Made by a program: the position numbers and the translations under genes. The notes below the pieces were generated by a model. The model saw only the letters and a program-made list of their open reading frames with translations, was not told where the DNA came from and did no database searches. Below are positions 1-12,139 of a stretch of DNA of 64,000 nt, piece after piece. Source of the stretch: Alentia gelatinosa (taxonomy: Eukaryota; Annelida; Polychaeta; Phyllodocida; Polynoidae); NCBI GenBank assembly GCA_950022655.1, contig OX465583.1, positions 30,531,360 through 30,595,359 of the forward strand. Direction: 5' to 3'. How positions within the stretch are numbered: position 1 is the stretch's first letter; every line of letters begins with the position of its first letter.

Positions 1-1090
1 CAATACCATATAATTTCATTATTGTTTCATGCTTTTGAAGCAGAAACTTCGATTCAGACGCTGAGCAAGTGTTGCGAGCAATCCGTGAGTTCATCAATAG
101 AACCTGGAAGCGAGTGGTGCGCATGGTGACATGATAGAGCTCTCTAATTGGCTTCCATCAAATGCCGCTCGCCAATTGGCAGAAAAGGGGACGAGAAAGG
201 ATCTATTGGGAACGCCAAGCGGTGTCCCGACGTGTATTTACCTTTGGGACGGAATCAGTGGCGGAGGATTGTGTAGATGGATGATTCCTTGGCATGTTTG
301 GTCATGTATCTGTTTCCACAGTGCGTGTTGGTATGAAGTTACTGGTCTGCTTGTCTAAGACAGCCAGTGATAATTCTGCAAAACATCGTTATTATAGTAT
401 ATTGACACATCATCCAAAGTATTAACTTAAGTGTTTTCTAATTTTCAATTTTTTTCTTCTTTTTGCACCTCATTTAATTTTTTCTTTGCCTCTGACATCG
501 CTGAAATTGGCGATGTAAAGATGAGTACGTTAATTAGCATGATATTAGCATTTTTGGTTGTCATAAACTTATGAATATGGAATATGGAAATAGGGTTCAC
601 TGGCATTGGAATCTGCCTATACGGTGTGTAATCAAGTTATTGTGTACATGTAACTTTTTACATAGTAATAGTTGTCCATCTGTATAGTCCTGTGATACTT
701 GTTGAATCGATTTAGTGATGTCTTGATTAGTATGATTGTATTTGCTTGATCATGTCTCTTTGATAGGATAACTTGTGTATTGTATCGTATTTTGTGGTTA
801 GGTACGTCCATAGCTTCGTTTATGATAATTTATTTTACGTCTCATTATACTTTGTTTAGGTACATATATATATAGAGAAAAAAGAGCATTTGCCTTACGG
901 ATGTAATAGCTTTATATGACGATCTTTGATGATTGAATGCGATATAATTGTTTTTTTTTGGACTTGAGAAGGAACTAATCCATTTCTATATAATTTTGTG
1001 CTTCACATAGATATATTGCAAATGGAAATTATGAACCTCTCTTGTATTTGCAATAGTATGATTAATAAAGAAGAGCATTGCCCGCTATTA
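1..1090. other. Unassigned AT-rich sequence
   Basis: No convincing reading frame, RNA gene or inverted-repeat element was seen here. Only short T-rich and TA-rich runs stand out. Confidence 0.4.
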
Positions 1091-1160
1091 AAAAAAAGAC
1101 CCACAACCTTGGGGTCACGAGTTCAATGCCTTAACCACTGAGATAACTCATCACTCCAAC
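1091..1160 (-). repeat. tRNA-derived SINE remnant (partial)
   Basis: Read on the minus strand, this stretch resembles the 5' half of a tRNA. An A-box-like segment (TATCTCAGTGGTTAAGGC) is followed by an anticodon-arm-like segment and then GGTTGTGGGTC, where the sequence runs into a T tract instead of completing a B box. This is how the heads of many tRNA-derived SINEs look when truncated. It is too short and incomplete to be a tRNA gene, and no SINE body is recognisable. Confidence 0.4.
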
Positions 1161-1734
1161 AGCCTCTGGATCTCATCATTCACATCACTCACAGTCACAC
1201 CCTCCTTCTGTTAAATTGACTTCTGAACACTTTTACCACTTCCAAACTCATCGTCAAAAAGCACCGCAACATCTCAACATTAATATACGTATTTGTAATA
1301 CGATGCTAGGCATGGCATTGAGCCAGTGTGCTGTAAGGTAGGATTATGTATCGGACTTTAATCCAGCAGGCTGAGGACAGCTTGAAGGGCATGCACTCAT
1401 TACCATGTTGATATCCAGGGAGGTTGGGTACCTTTTTGTTTTGTTTTATCTATCAGGTAATATACAACGGCAGTCTGCTGGTTTACCGGTTCTCTATGCC
1501 GCTGTAGGGTGAAATTACATATCTCCTTCAGGAACAATGTGTAGAAATGTAGAAATGGCTCTTGCAAAGGTGAGGCCAGATTGGTTAAATGATGAGATTG
1601 ATTATATGAGATGGTACGATTATACAATAGCCAACAAGCATCATATCCATAAAATAAACCTATATGCGAGTTTAGGACATATCATTCCGTATTACTTCTA
1701 GTTATTGTTGTACTTCCGGCTACTACGTCCTTCT

Positions 1735-2740
1735 TATACAAGTATGTTAACTCCACATTCTGCACTTCCAATGGCAGACTATTCCATTATGTCATCCCAA
1801 TATACGGAGGATTTCGTTTATAAAAGGAAATACGCGGCCTTTTTAGTTTTACCAGTATTTTTGATTGTATCTTGTTTTTGGATTTTTATCAGCAATTATT
1901 CTTTACGCATGTCTTCTCATATATATACAAGTGTAAAAGAAATGTTCATCTACAATCTAGTCTCTCTACATTACATCTTGTGTGGAGTTCCCTAACACTT
2001 ATTTCTCAGGGTAGTCTTATGAGTACAGATTCTTAGACCCCGGTTCTGGGCCCGTTGCAATTGATCTACCAAGTACTTACCCCCCCCCCCACCCCCCCAA
2101 CCTAGAAAGTATCCTAAATGAGCACTTATAAGATTATGGTCTGTTACTACACCTAGGACATGCCTACTGTCCGATAAATACATGATCCACTCTCTGCTCT
2201 TGTAATATCGGTCATGTAATTTTCTAAGTTATGTTCCTTTATGAAGTTCATAAACCTTTGACATGAAAGTTGATTCCTTTCTATTATGTTAATATTATCG
2301 TCACCAACATATAAATCCATTCATAATTCTTGTACTCGATCATTGTATGAATATCCTCTAGGAAACTAAAAATTCAATTCAGCTCCCCTGATGGCGCCCT
2401 GTAATAGAATACCATGAGTAATTATTTAGTGCTCGGCTTCTCTACCCTTACCACTATAGCCTCCATATCCTCATTGGAACATGACAGTTGGTGCTCTATA
2501 GCACAATATTCCATGTATTCATTCTTTATATTGCAACTCATACCTCCCCCTATTTTTTATATTAGGTCCTGTTTTACCATTCATGAACTCTCTTGATTAA
2601 TCATGCCATGTGTATAGTTGGGAGTCAGCCATGTCTCACTATAGCACATAAAACCTATGTTATGATAACATTTTTGTACCTCAGACAGGTGTTTATATAG
2701 GCTTCATACTTTTAGATGTCACAAACAAATTTTTGGCCTC
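1735..2740 (-). pseudogene. Decayed LINE: endonuclease remnant joined to reverse transcriptase C-terminus
   Basis: On the minus strand, several broken frames together read as a Jockey/CR1-type LINE ORF2. From about 2,740 down to 2,110 there are endonuclease-like pieces: a SETWLTPNYTHG segment near 2,640, KIGGGMSCNIKNEY near 2,550, a GDDNIN segment near 2,290 (the GDFN-type motif), and DHNLISAHLGYF near 2,140. At a C-rich tract (2,080-2,098 on the plus strand) the sequence jumps straight to the C-terminal part, LQRAQNRGLRIC, followed below 1,990 by degenerate frames ending with a WNSLPLEVQN segment near 1,770. The catalytic RT core is absent, so an internal deletion has occurred at or near the homopolymer. 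Multiple stops and shifts show an old insertion. It is related to, but clearly different from, the LINE at 5.1-8.4 kb. Confidence 0.7.
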
Positions 2741-3987
2741 CCCATCACAAATGGCAACATACCCTACATCTGTTTCATAAACCGTCTTATGATGGAAAAT
2801 GAATGAGATGGTGAGGGTGAGAAAGACTATCTTACATAAACCGCCTCACTATACATTTATACATTGTGCGACACTTTAGAAGACAAAAGATGGCCGGTGT
2901 CCTATAAACCACATGCCAGAGACACTGTCATAGCCCGCCACTGGAGATCGCCGCGAAAAATGTCGCTCGTTACGACAAATATAGAGTTGTCGTAGGTTCT
3001 ATACTCGCCAGAGTGCCAGGTACAAGCTTCATGACTGAAGGTATCGATCTGCACCTATTATCGTTAGTGTGGGTTATCCAAAAATGTAAACAATGGCCGC
3101 AGCCCCAGGGTTTTCCCACTTAGAATCAGATATTCAATTTGAGTTGATTCAATAGCAGAGAATGCACCTTTTCGATGTTGAAAACTACCACGATCGTCAT
3201 GTAGGGCCCACAACTTCAAATTGATTCTATCGATGTTCCAAACACCACAAACGATGACAATAATTGCAGGTGGGATATGGAGAGAACAAATATTGCTGTG
3301 TATTTAGAATAGAAAAAAACTTATTTTGTGAATTGTGTTCATGTCTCCAGATGATAAACTGCCCATAATATTATACATGCTACTTCATTCCTTTTGTCAT
3401 CAACCAAATAACAGTAAAATCGTATATGCAATGTATTGTTAGGATGCTATCGTTATAATTTCACTTGTAATAACTGGTTATTGAATACTACGGCTACGAG
3501 AAGATGGCCTGTGAAGTTATTGACAAGGTTCGAACGGTGTTGTCCTTGGATAGATCATGCCCTCATGGTTTATCCTCGTCGTGAACTCTTTCCTTATATA
3601 CTATCGTTCATGATACAATCTATGCTGTGATTGGCTGACAACGATTACTAACAGCTGTCGCACCACTACGTGATATCATATAGGAAGGGAACAGAAAGCG
3701 TTGGGGTTTTTGTCAACCAATGGAAATCCAACTTATGTGAGAACGTCAGGCTTCATTGACCACCATCTTTCTTTGAAACCACGGCAGTCTATGGTTAATG
3801 CAGGCCTAGGTGCGACAGGTCAGCTACTTTAACAACATTGGATCTGCGTAACACACGTCATTACCTTTTATGACCTGACACTTGCTGCTCTCACTGCTAG
3901 GGAAGATGAGAGAGTCAGTCGTTACATGAAATACATGGTTCATATTGCGCAGTGATTAATAGTCAAACAATTATTATTATGTATAAT
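2741..3987. other. Unassigned sequence
   Basis: No reading frame with recognisable similarity and no strong inverted or tandem repeat was found in this stretch. Confidence 0.35.
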
Positions 3988-4130
3988 TATAATCAACCTA
4001 CATTTCTCAGAACTACGTGGGCCCCTAGGCCTATAGGGCTCGACTAGCTGAGCATGCAGATTCAGGGGGAATATGTATTTGGCCTGGCAGAGGGCCCTCC
4101 TTGGCTCTGAGGAATCTAGGTTGATTATAA
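3988..4130. repeat. Short TIR element (MITE-like), about 143 bp
   Basis: The two ends form an inverted repeat of about 22 bp. The left arm begins ATAATCAACCTACATTTCTC and the right arm is its imperfect reverse complement (CTGAGGAATCTAGGTTGATT). The interior is GC-rich compared with the surroundings and has no coding potential. Target duplication is uncertain because the flanks are AT-rich. Confidence 0.65.
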
Positions 4131-5110
4131 ATAAACATCACAATACTCGTTTATTTGTTAATTTGACATATAGTCTGCTCAAGGAGATGTGGGGTGTCGC
4201 CCCTGGGCTACTTCAACTCGTTCCGATCAGTGATCCGATTTTCACTTAAAAAGAGTAGATATATACTGAAACAGCTAACAGCACGTCTAAATTTTCGGGA
4301 TCATCAGGAATATTTAAATTTTCAACCTGTGAAGAAAACACATATGTTCAACAATAGCCTGATGGAAGTTCTGATCCTCAAGGATATAATGTAAACACCA
4401 AATTGGTATTCTCCGAGTTATCTTGCAACTTCCGATTCAAAATCCCCTCCAAATTCTCTCAACAACGGACATTTCTGCTTTCTAGCTGGTGACAACAAAT
4501 TGCTGTCAAAGTGCAAAATGGCGAGAAAATGTTGTTTCCGTCATTCATACGGCCAATCTCTACATGGAATCGTTTAAATAGGATTATATACAATATCCAC
4601 AAATGATTTGAACGTGCCAATTCGAAGAAAATAGATCTATACTGAGTCGATCACATAATGATTTCATCTGAAACTGCCAGGAAAGTCTTATTAGCGCCAC
4701 CTACTTCCAGGCTGACCCTAGTAATGTACCCAGAAAATACAGTTGACACAGCACACACAATGCACCCGCACAGGTATATGAAATTTCTTGACATGGGAGT
4801 CGTACCATACAATGTTGAGAGAAAAACAGAAAAATCTTTTCAATGAATTAGGCCGCACTTGAATTGACCCTCTTGATTAGAATATAGGTTTCAGCACTCA
4901 GTGACTGTATTTGGTTTAACTACACAGTATATAAAGATAAGGATAAGGATACCGATATCGATATGTATGAAGCGTGAAGACAAGCCCTGCGACCGTACAA
5001 CAACAACAACAAATAGTCTACATTTATATGTCAACCCAATGCACAGTACAGGTCATTTTGATTTGATAGAATTCTCCATCGTGTAAACTTATATCATTTA
5101 CTATGAGCGA

Positions 5111-5403
5111 TCATGGCCAGATAATAGGTATATAGTTTAGTGATTTTACATATCTTTTAAAGGCACCTTTACTTTGCATTTCCTCGTGGCTTTGGGCGTT
5201 CCACAGTCGCCGACTCGGATATTCAGGGGATTTCTTGTAGAATTCCGTTCTAGGGCGAGGTAGTTTAAAATTATGCTTACTAGCTGATCGTAGATTTTGT
5301 CTGATATTTCGTTGTTGTGTGTTGTCTGCTTCCACATTTCCCAATAATGAACGACTGCACTCAGTATTATTATCATTAGCGATTACAGGACCATGCTCCT
5401 TAA
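5111..5403 (-). pseudogene. LINE ORF2 C-terminus beyond the MITE insertion
   Basis: On the minus strand the LINE frame entering the MITE ends at RRLYI. On the far side of the MITE it resumes with KEHGPVIAND and runs to a stop near 5,111. The segment FKLPRPRTEFYKKSPEY followed by RRLWNAQ is the characteristic ORF2 C-terminal block of Jockey/CR1-type LINEs. Counting one TTAA instead of two at the insertion gives an uninterrupted reading frame, which shows that this fragment and the upstream one were one protein before the MITE arrived. Confidence 0.82.
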
Positions 5404-5771
5404 CCCTTTCCAGGAGAGCAGGTTGGTGGGTACCAGTGGCTACAGGGGCGAGGATGCCCCTGGGTTGTATGTCTCTGGGGGGCGAGAATGCCTTGAGGCA
5501 TTCAGGAAAGTTTCACTTGTCATGTGACCTAGAATGCTTCTTTTTTGTCATAGTTCAAATTTTTTTGAAACAGTATACAAAATATTTTGATTTCCACACA
5601 TATCCTTCCACATTTTAAACAAACTCTTTAAATTTGTTTTTTACTTATTAGAAAATGCCTGAATATATCATGAATGCCTGTAGGCATTCTCGCCCCCTGT
5701 GTACATAATGCCTGTAGGCATTTTCGCCCCCCATGTACATAATGCCTGCAGGCATTTTCGCCCTGAAAGGG
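5404..5771. mobile_element. piggyBac-type MITE (copy A) flanked by TTAA, nested in the LINE
   Basis: The element is bounded by TTAA at 5,400-5,403 and 5,772-5,775. Its ends are CCCTTTCCAGG and CCCTGAAAGGG, an inverted repeat of the CCCTTT type. TTAA targets with CCY-type ends are the hallmark of the piggyBac superfamily. One side has three subterminal palindromic units of the form ATGCCTGTAGGCATT followed by TCGCCCC. There is no transposase, so the copy is non-autonomous. It shares its end and a GTGGCTACAGG-like segment with copies B to D at 57.7-60.2 kb. Confidence 0.85.
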
Positions 5772-5841
5772 TTAATATAGAGTCTCCTCATATATGAAAG
5801 TGACAGTTCTTGTCTCCTTCTTGTTAACATACAGACATTCG

Positions 5842-6309
5842 TTAAAGTATGAAGCTGTTCAACAGTGTGCACATGGCCCTATCCTCAAGTATTATCCGCA
5901 GTGCACGGTTCTGCAGACGTTGCAATTTGGTCAACCACTTCATATTGGCACCATCAGTCAAGATCGAGACATAGTCAAACAACGGCAACACTGCTTGTTT
6001 GTAAATTTGGATAGCTACACCCTTTGTTATCATAAATCGTATCCTTCTTAATATGAATAGTTTGTGGTTAACTTTTTTGATTGTATGTCTACAGTGTTTT
6101 TCTAAGGTCAGATTTGTGTCCAAATGGGCACCTAAATACTGGTATGAGGTAACTTTTTCTAACTTACCAAGACCCATAAATAAATCCAAGTTTTTGGTCC
6201 TGGTCAGTTTGTTTTTGGGAGCAAACCAACAATACTTGGTCTTTTTCGTATTTGCCATAAGAATGTTGATATCTGACCATTGTACAAAATTATGTAATGC
6301 CCCTTCCAT
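5842..6309 (-). pseudogene. LINE reverse transcriptase thumb region
   Basis: The frame carries the post-palm LINE segments: NTKKTKYCWFAPK, YQYLGAHLDTNLT (the YLG block), KQAVLPLFDYVS and LQRLQNRALRII. Extending the frame upstream of the first ATG recovers LYADDLVAYYSAQNPHD, so the catalytic YADD belongs to this frame. It breaks near 5,860; the next segment HTVEQLHTLTNV continues in another frame toward the MITE insertion at 5,775. Confidence 0.85.
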
Positions 6310-6353
6310 TACAGTGATGATGTCATGTGGATTCTGTGCCGAGTAATAAGCTA

Positions 6354-6794
6354 CTAAATCATCAGCATATAAGTATAATTGACTCCTGCAAAACAGTCTA
6401 CCACATCATTAATAAAGTAGTTAAACAAAACCGGCCCCAGAACCGAGCCCTGGGGAACTCCATACGTAACACTGGCCCATTGAGAGGAGGTATTTCCAAA
6501 AGCTATTTTCTGTTGTCTGTTTGTCAGATACGAAGAGTACCACTCCAATATAGTAGGACACATGTTTAATAAGCCGAGCTTCCCAAGGAGTCTACCATGA
6601 TGCACACTGTTGAACGCTTTGCGTAAATCAATAAACACAGCACAAGTAAATTCACCTCGATCACGAGATCTATACAAGTCGTTAGTTAATGAGTAAATAG
6701 CATCCAGTGTGCCACGCTCACTACCATATCCGTATTGTGCATCAGATAGTATATGATTATTATCTATATAAGACAAGAAATTTGCATGGACCAA
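6354..6794 (-). pseudogene. LINE reverse transcriptase core fragment (palm motifs A and B)
   Basis: The frame contains AQYGYGSERGTLDAI, then VFIDLRKAFNSVHH with the motif A aspartate, and YGVPQGSVLGPVLF (motif B). It ends just before the catalytic YADD. In the minus-strand DNA at about 6,355-6,375 the codons for LYADDLVAYYS are present but in a neighbouring frame, so a one-base shift separates motif C from motifs A and B. This piece joins the fragment upstream at 6,925 and the thumb fragment at 6,309. Confidence 0.88.
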
Positions 6795-6924
6795 TTTTTC
6801 CAGAATCTTTCCGGGAACAGGAAGGAGAGATATCGGTCGCCAGTTGTTAGCGTCAGAAATATCACCTGATTTTGGAAGTGCAGTGATTTTCGCAAATATG
6901 AGGGAATTTGCCCGTAGTTAAACT

Positions 6925-8094
6925 CTAGTTATATAGGAACTCAAATTGTTCTAACGTCAAACACATATACTCTTTGAGCACTGATGCCCGGATATCATCA
7001 AGACCCGAAGTTTTAGTTGGATTAATATCCATAATCAGCTCAAACAAAGTTTGAGTATTAACTACAGGTGTAGTGTACGGTACATTAATCTCATGTGGGT
7101 TCATGTCGTCAAGATTAAGAGCTGCATTTATGCTTTTATCCTGAGCTAACTTCATGCCTACTGTACTGAAAAACTTGTTCAGATAATCGGGTGACCTTTC
7201 GGATGGTAATTTCTCGCCACTAATTGGGTCCTTCAGTACAGGTGCAACAGTATTTGCTCTAGGTTTCAACATCTTGTTTAGTTCTAACCAAAATTTCTTT
7301 GGGTTCTTCTTGTTATCATCTAGTATGTTGGTTACATAATCAGCCTTGGCTGCTCTAACAAATCTCTTAACTTCTCTTTTTTTATTTCTAAGTTTATCTA
7401 AGCTCCAAGTACTTGGATTCTCTAGATAGTTTGATAAAGCTATTTTGCGTTCTTTAATGAGGGCTCTGATATCATTTGTCATCCAACGATTACCTACCTC
7501 TTTTGTTCTCCAACTTTTCTTCGGACAATTATAATCTAGATAATCAGTTAAGTTATTCAAAAGTTCTTCCCATATTTGATCAGGATCACTTAGTGTCCAA
7601 AAATGTGCCCAGTCTGTGTGGAAGACCCAATCTTGGAGTTTCTCATTGGAATGTCTGTTATAAATACGCCCCGTAACCGATACACTCTGGCTATCGTGCT
7701 TAGATTTAGTCTTAACCATATATACAGGCAGATGATCACTACAATAAAAATTAACTTCACCATAATCCAATGAATCAGTCGACGAACAAAGTATGTTATC
7801 AAGACACGAGCCCGTTTTGGCAAAAGGCCTGGTACACTGGTTAATAAGTCTTTTCAGTGAAAAATCTTTACAAAAATCACTAATTAAGTCTATATTTGCT
7901 CCAGAAGGGATGAGGAAATTAATATTATAATCACCTAACAAATAGAACTCATGCTTGGCATACTGTACATCTCTTAGGATTTCATTTAGATAAGATAAAG
8001 CTCTTGCCAAGTTGCTTCCATGGCAAAAATATATTGTACAGACAATGATAGGCTTTGTATGGGGTTTCATTATTTCCATTGTTAGTATTTCCAA
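6925..8094 (-). pseudogene. LINE endonuclease C-terminal half and start of reverse transcriptase
   Basis: This 389-codon open stretch is the longest intact piece of the LINE. GDYNIN at residues 54-59 corresponds to the GDFN-type catalytic block of apurinic-type endonucleases, and SDHLPV at 119-124 is the terminal SDH catalytic motif. A lysine- and arginine-rich linker (residues about 205-290) follows. The segment NPTKTSGLDDI at 358-368 marks the N-terminal RT block. The frame ends near 6,925; immediately beyond it, in another frame (6,800-6,900), are the expected RT pieces ITALPKSGDISD and NWRPISLLPVPGK, so a frameshift rather than a true stop ends it. The protein would nick target DNA and prime reverse transcription, but this copy is inactive as it stands. 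Confidence 0.85.
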
Positions 8095-8146
8095 ATCTAT
8101 TGTTATATCACAATATTTGTTAACACGAAATGCATAGTTAGCTAGA

Positions 8147-8398
8147 TCATTCTTGATATAGCAAGCTACCCCCCCCCCCTATTTTGTTTTCACGATCCAT
8201 TCTATAAACTTTCCTATCTTGCCATAGTACCATGTCGTCTGTGTAATTGCTATTAAACCAAGTTTCACTAAAAGTAGCCACGTCGGCTCTGGCCAACGCA
8301 TCGAATACTTCATCAAATTTGTTGCACAGGCTCTGACAGTTCAGATGCGATATACATAATCCCGTCATACCATTCAAACAAGTAATACTGTTAGTCAT
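8147..8398 (-). pseudogene. LINE endonuclease, N-terminal fragment
   Basis: This frame opens with ISHLNCQSLCNKFDEV at about residues 16-31 and continues to SETWFNSNYTDD. That is the usual start of a LINE apurinic-type endonuclease, whose first catalytic residues lie in the N and E of these blocks. The reading frame is lost at KIGGGG, where the DNA has a run of eleven C (8,169-8,179, plus strand). Shifting frame at the run gives VACYIKNDLANYAF, the expected continuation, so a length change in the homopolymer is the probable break. The first ATG at 8,398 is a plausible ORF2 start. Confidence 0.8.
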
Positions 8399-11300
8399 GA
8401 TATATGATAGGTGAACAGTTATGAGATACAGTTATTTATAATACAGTCCAAGAAAGCAGAAACAGCTAAGTTGGAAAGAGAGTCCTGGGCATAAAGTGTA
8501 CACTGCCACACACAGTATACATTTATCTGTGACTCAGCGAAGGTGAACGATGAGATATAGAGAATGAAAAGTAAACACTCTGCTAGAGCACGACCGACCA
8601 ATACGCTTATTCTTGATCCTAGACAATAAGTTTATGAGTATTTCAGTTTTTCAGATAGTAAGCCACATACCTCCTTCATAGGTAGAAACTTCAAAATATA
8701 CATATATATAGATATAGTCAATATAGAATATAGAAAACTATAGCAGTACTCACAGTTTGCCCACTCAGCCAGGAAATCTCATCATCTATATCTCATTTAT
8801 AGACTATGACACCATCAAGTAGTCATATGTTTGGTGGGTGTTTTGCTATAGTCCAGTGACTTACTTCCTTAGACTCTCAAAAATACACAGTGTGAGTCTG
8901 ACCAGACTCGATTTGATGCTTGCAGTATCGTCTTCATCCATGCGACGATGGTCCTGGAGTTAGTTAATACAGTTGTCAAACGTATCTGCCTTATTAATTC
9001 AAATTAAGGTAAGGCTCGCCCGTACAATGAAGTCTAAACCAAGACTAGGTAACGGGTAGCAGTAACATTCGAAGTTTTCACGTGGTCATTAGTCTAAGTT
9101 AACTTTTAAAACTGCAATTTGGGTATCGATTCTGTCAACATTGTTTTCGTCAGTTTTTTTTAGCATTACCGACAGACTATTAGGGAAACTCAATTAATCG
9201 GTGCCGTTTTCGTTTGCTCTTGGAAAATGGCCTATACACAGATAGATCTCTAACAAAAACTGTCAACCCTATAGCCTCCCTGGCCTCTGGCCCCGTCAAT
9301 CCACTTTGAGCTTGCCTTCTTTCTGATCGCGTGTTTCCTGCCAGGCGCGCATGTCGTAAATCTGATAACACCAATACTGAAGACAAACACCTGTTTATCC
9401 AATCAGATTCCTCATTCGCAGTCCTGCCCCATAACATCTATTTCTATTTCCGGTGTGGAGTTCACCTCGCATGCGTACGCCTCGTGACGTAATTTGTCCT
9501 GGAATGAGAACTATTCCCGAGGTGGAGATGCTCTGTAGTTACCTTCTGATGGTAATGCAGCAACAATAACAATGAATCCTACATACCCTGATTCCCTGAT
9601 GAACAGCCCCACTGTTTCAGGCTTCTCATCAAAAACAATCCCCATAGAGGGAGCTTGTTCTGAATCCTTCTTCTCCTCTGAGCTCAATCTGGCGAATATA
9701 TAGACGCTCTGGCTGCTTTCTTAATGGTTCCGAAGGGAGGTACACTACTTAAACAACCACTATGTAGATAATAATTCTTTTGTTTACATGACTCTTAAGG
9801 GATTCCATACATGGCCCCATCATATATTTTGTACACAATTACACATGCAGTTCTTGTCTATTAGTTTGTTGTACTTCGTTGTTTTTCAGTTTCGCGTGAG
9901 CTTTATTGTGTTCACTTCATATATACAAGGGCATGAGAACGAAGTTCAGAGCCGACAGGAAGGTAAGCGTTTTTGTATTCTTAAATTCACTTTGCCTTCC
10001 CTAACGTTATTTCTTGAGCGGGTGAAGGTATGACAATGCAGAATAAGGGTCTATTTTGCATCATGAGATTTGGGGAATATACTTTCACGGACTATATGCT
10101 GCCTGATAAAGAAACGTATTGGAGGGAAGTTTTACAATATTTTTCATCACAATTCTTTCCTTAGTATGCCAGGTAATAAAATGATACGAAATCTAGGAGA
10201 AGGCAAATATTTAGTATTGATTTCTGGTTTCTCACTATTTCCACGTCGCTGCGACTAAGTAACAGCACCGTACAAAAACGCAAGTTTACAACCAAAAACT
10301 AAAGCAATACATGAGTCACCATTCTTCGCCGCCGAGCCATGTATTATGTTTCCTTAGGTCGCCCCTCGGTCAAACACTGGTCACTTGAGCCTTGTGCCCA
10401 TGGAATTAAGAGCTTTTACACCGAAATTGTGAATGGTAGGTGTGAGAGCATGACTGTTGTTTATTTTTGCAAGATGTGACTGTTAGTGTTGCACTATCGG
10501 GTACAGGCTGTCTTATTGATAATTGTCCAAACTTCCCATATATAAAGATCAATAGATATATAATTGCCGGCCTGTTAATTTACTGTTTACCTATGTCGTA
10601 GTTACTGTAAATTATACGCACCGTTTTGCCATATAACGTAAATATATCGTACAGAAACGGCAAAATACGGAACACGGTTTTGTACAGGTTGAATAAAACA
10701 TTAGCTGTTAGGCAAAATCAATTTGACTTAAAAACACATAAATTTAAGGAATACAGATATTATACATGTATTTGGTTTAAATATTTTCTTTCACTGTGGT
10801 TCCTTCACCTCACTTTCCCGTGGGGATTTATTGGTGTGGATACCATTTCATGAATGAAAAAAATGTATACATATATTTGATATAGAATCAACTCTCATGT
10901 TTGTACAAGCCATAAAACTCGATAATAATTTATGTAAACGCCTTGTTCCGTACTAACCGTAAATGATCTCGTTTTGGAGCTTGTACGGCATGGTCAGGTT
11001 GTCCTATATGTGTACTATAGTACATCCATGTGTGGTCTTCCTGTGCTATCTAATCTGAAGTATTACTGAGGCGATATACATGTTTCACACAGCTAGTTGG
11101 AGCTAGAATACAATGTAATCACTGCACCTTTTCTGGAATAATCTAACTTTATATTATAGCCGTATTGCGCTCATACATCAACAAGTCTTACGGTAAAGAA
11201 TACGTTGCTACATGATTGTTTGGCCGAAGGCATTGCATAACTAGATAGATAAGGCGCACGATCGGCCTGTCGAAAAGGGTCCATTATTGATAATGCTAGC

Positions 11301-12130
11301 CTGTACCCATTAACAGCACCTTCTGTTCCGCATTTTACATTTAATTGTGAACTGGAGGTGTCCCTGCCAACACAAACATTACCAGGAGGATTAATCAGTA
11401 ACAACGCATACTCTCCCATCTGTTTACATAACAACCATACAACTCAGAGCACAACTTGTGGCATCTCCAGGATGCCAGGATGCCACGCCCGATATTCTCT
11501 CTATTGAGTGATAAATGGTCTGTTTGGCAGCTGTCAGTTGGTAAAACATAGTTGAGTGACTCTTATCCTAAAACACAGAATTGTTAACGTCACGTTTTGT
11601 GGATCAGACAATCGTTATTCTAGGAAAAGTGACCTTATGTACCCATGGGAAATCCCCATAGTAGAATTTCTATTGGCTGACTCGTGGTACCAACAGATTT
11701 TACAGTAGCGACTGATTGATGTTATGGTACTTTTGACAAAATGTTGCTCAATGGGAATTAGAAACCGCGACTAATTTTAGTACTGATAAAAGTGATATTT
11801 GGTACTGAAGAAAAAAAAACCACTTTCGGCAAATTCGAATGGGTCACTTTTCTAATATTTGATCAGTAGAATCCAGGATATTTCGTCTCGAATAACAATT
11901 TCTAGCTTAAGTGACAGACACATCTTCGACCTATTTCCTACAAGAAGGAAAAGTAAATCGCTCGGATTTGTTCAGCTAATCAAAACCCAGCTGATCCAAC
12001 ATTTTCCCTTATAATCGCCCATTATGTGGTTCATATGGTCGTAAAATTCGAGACCTAGCGATAATATAAGTATTATAGTAGTTTTTTCTTTATTTGTTTT
12101 TCGCCACGGTCTAGACTTCGTCAGGCATCA
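8399..12130. other. Unassigned sequence upstream of the LINE
   Basis: The first kilobase may include the 5' UTR of the LINE, but no ORF1 with a zinc knuckle or other known domain was found. A somewhat GC-richer patch lies near 9,280-9,540. The remainder shows no recognisable gene or repeat structure. Confidence 0.3.
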
Positions 12131-12139
12131 TCCAAACGT

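Larger units (their letters stand above)
4990..8398 (-). mobile_element. LINE retrotransposon (Jockey/CR1 group), ORF2 nearly complete but frameshifted, interrupted by a TTAA MITE
   Basis: Read on the minus strand, this is a single ORF2 running from an apurinic-type endonuclease (from about 8,398) through the reverse transcriptase palm motifs to a C-terminal RPRTEFYKKSPEY segment. The coding part ends at a stop near 5,111. At least four frame breaks separate the pieces; one lies in a run of eleven C at 8,169-8,179. A 368-bp MITE sits at 5,404-5,771. The presumed 3' UTR continues to a short TTG repeat near 4,999-5,011. No RNase H domain is visible. The subgroup is inferred from domain order and motif style, not from a tree. 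No ORF1 was recognised upstream. Confidence 0.9.

Noticed and set aside
1705..1995. Plus-strand open frame of 96 codons with a hydrophobic middle
   Set aside because: The opposite strand here encodes the C-terminal part of a decayed LINE, so this frame is an antisense shadow.
6053..6346. Plus-strand open frame with a membrane-like segment
   Set aside because: It is antisense to the LINE reverse transcriptase thumb region, which has clear motifs on the minus strand.
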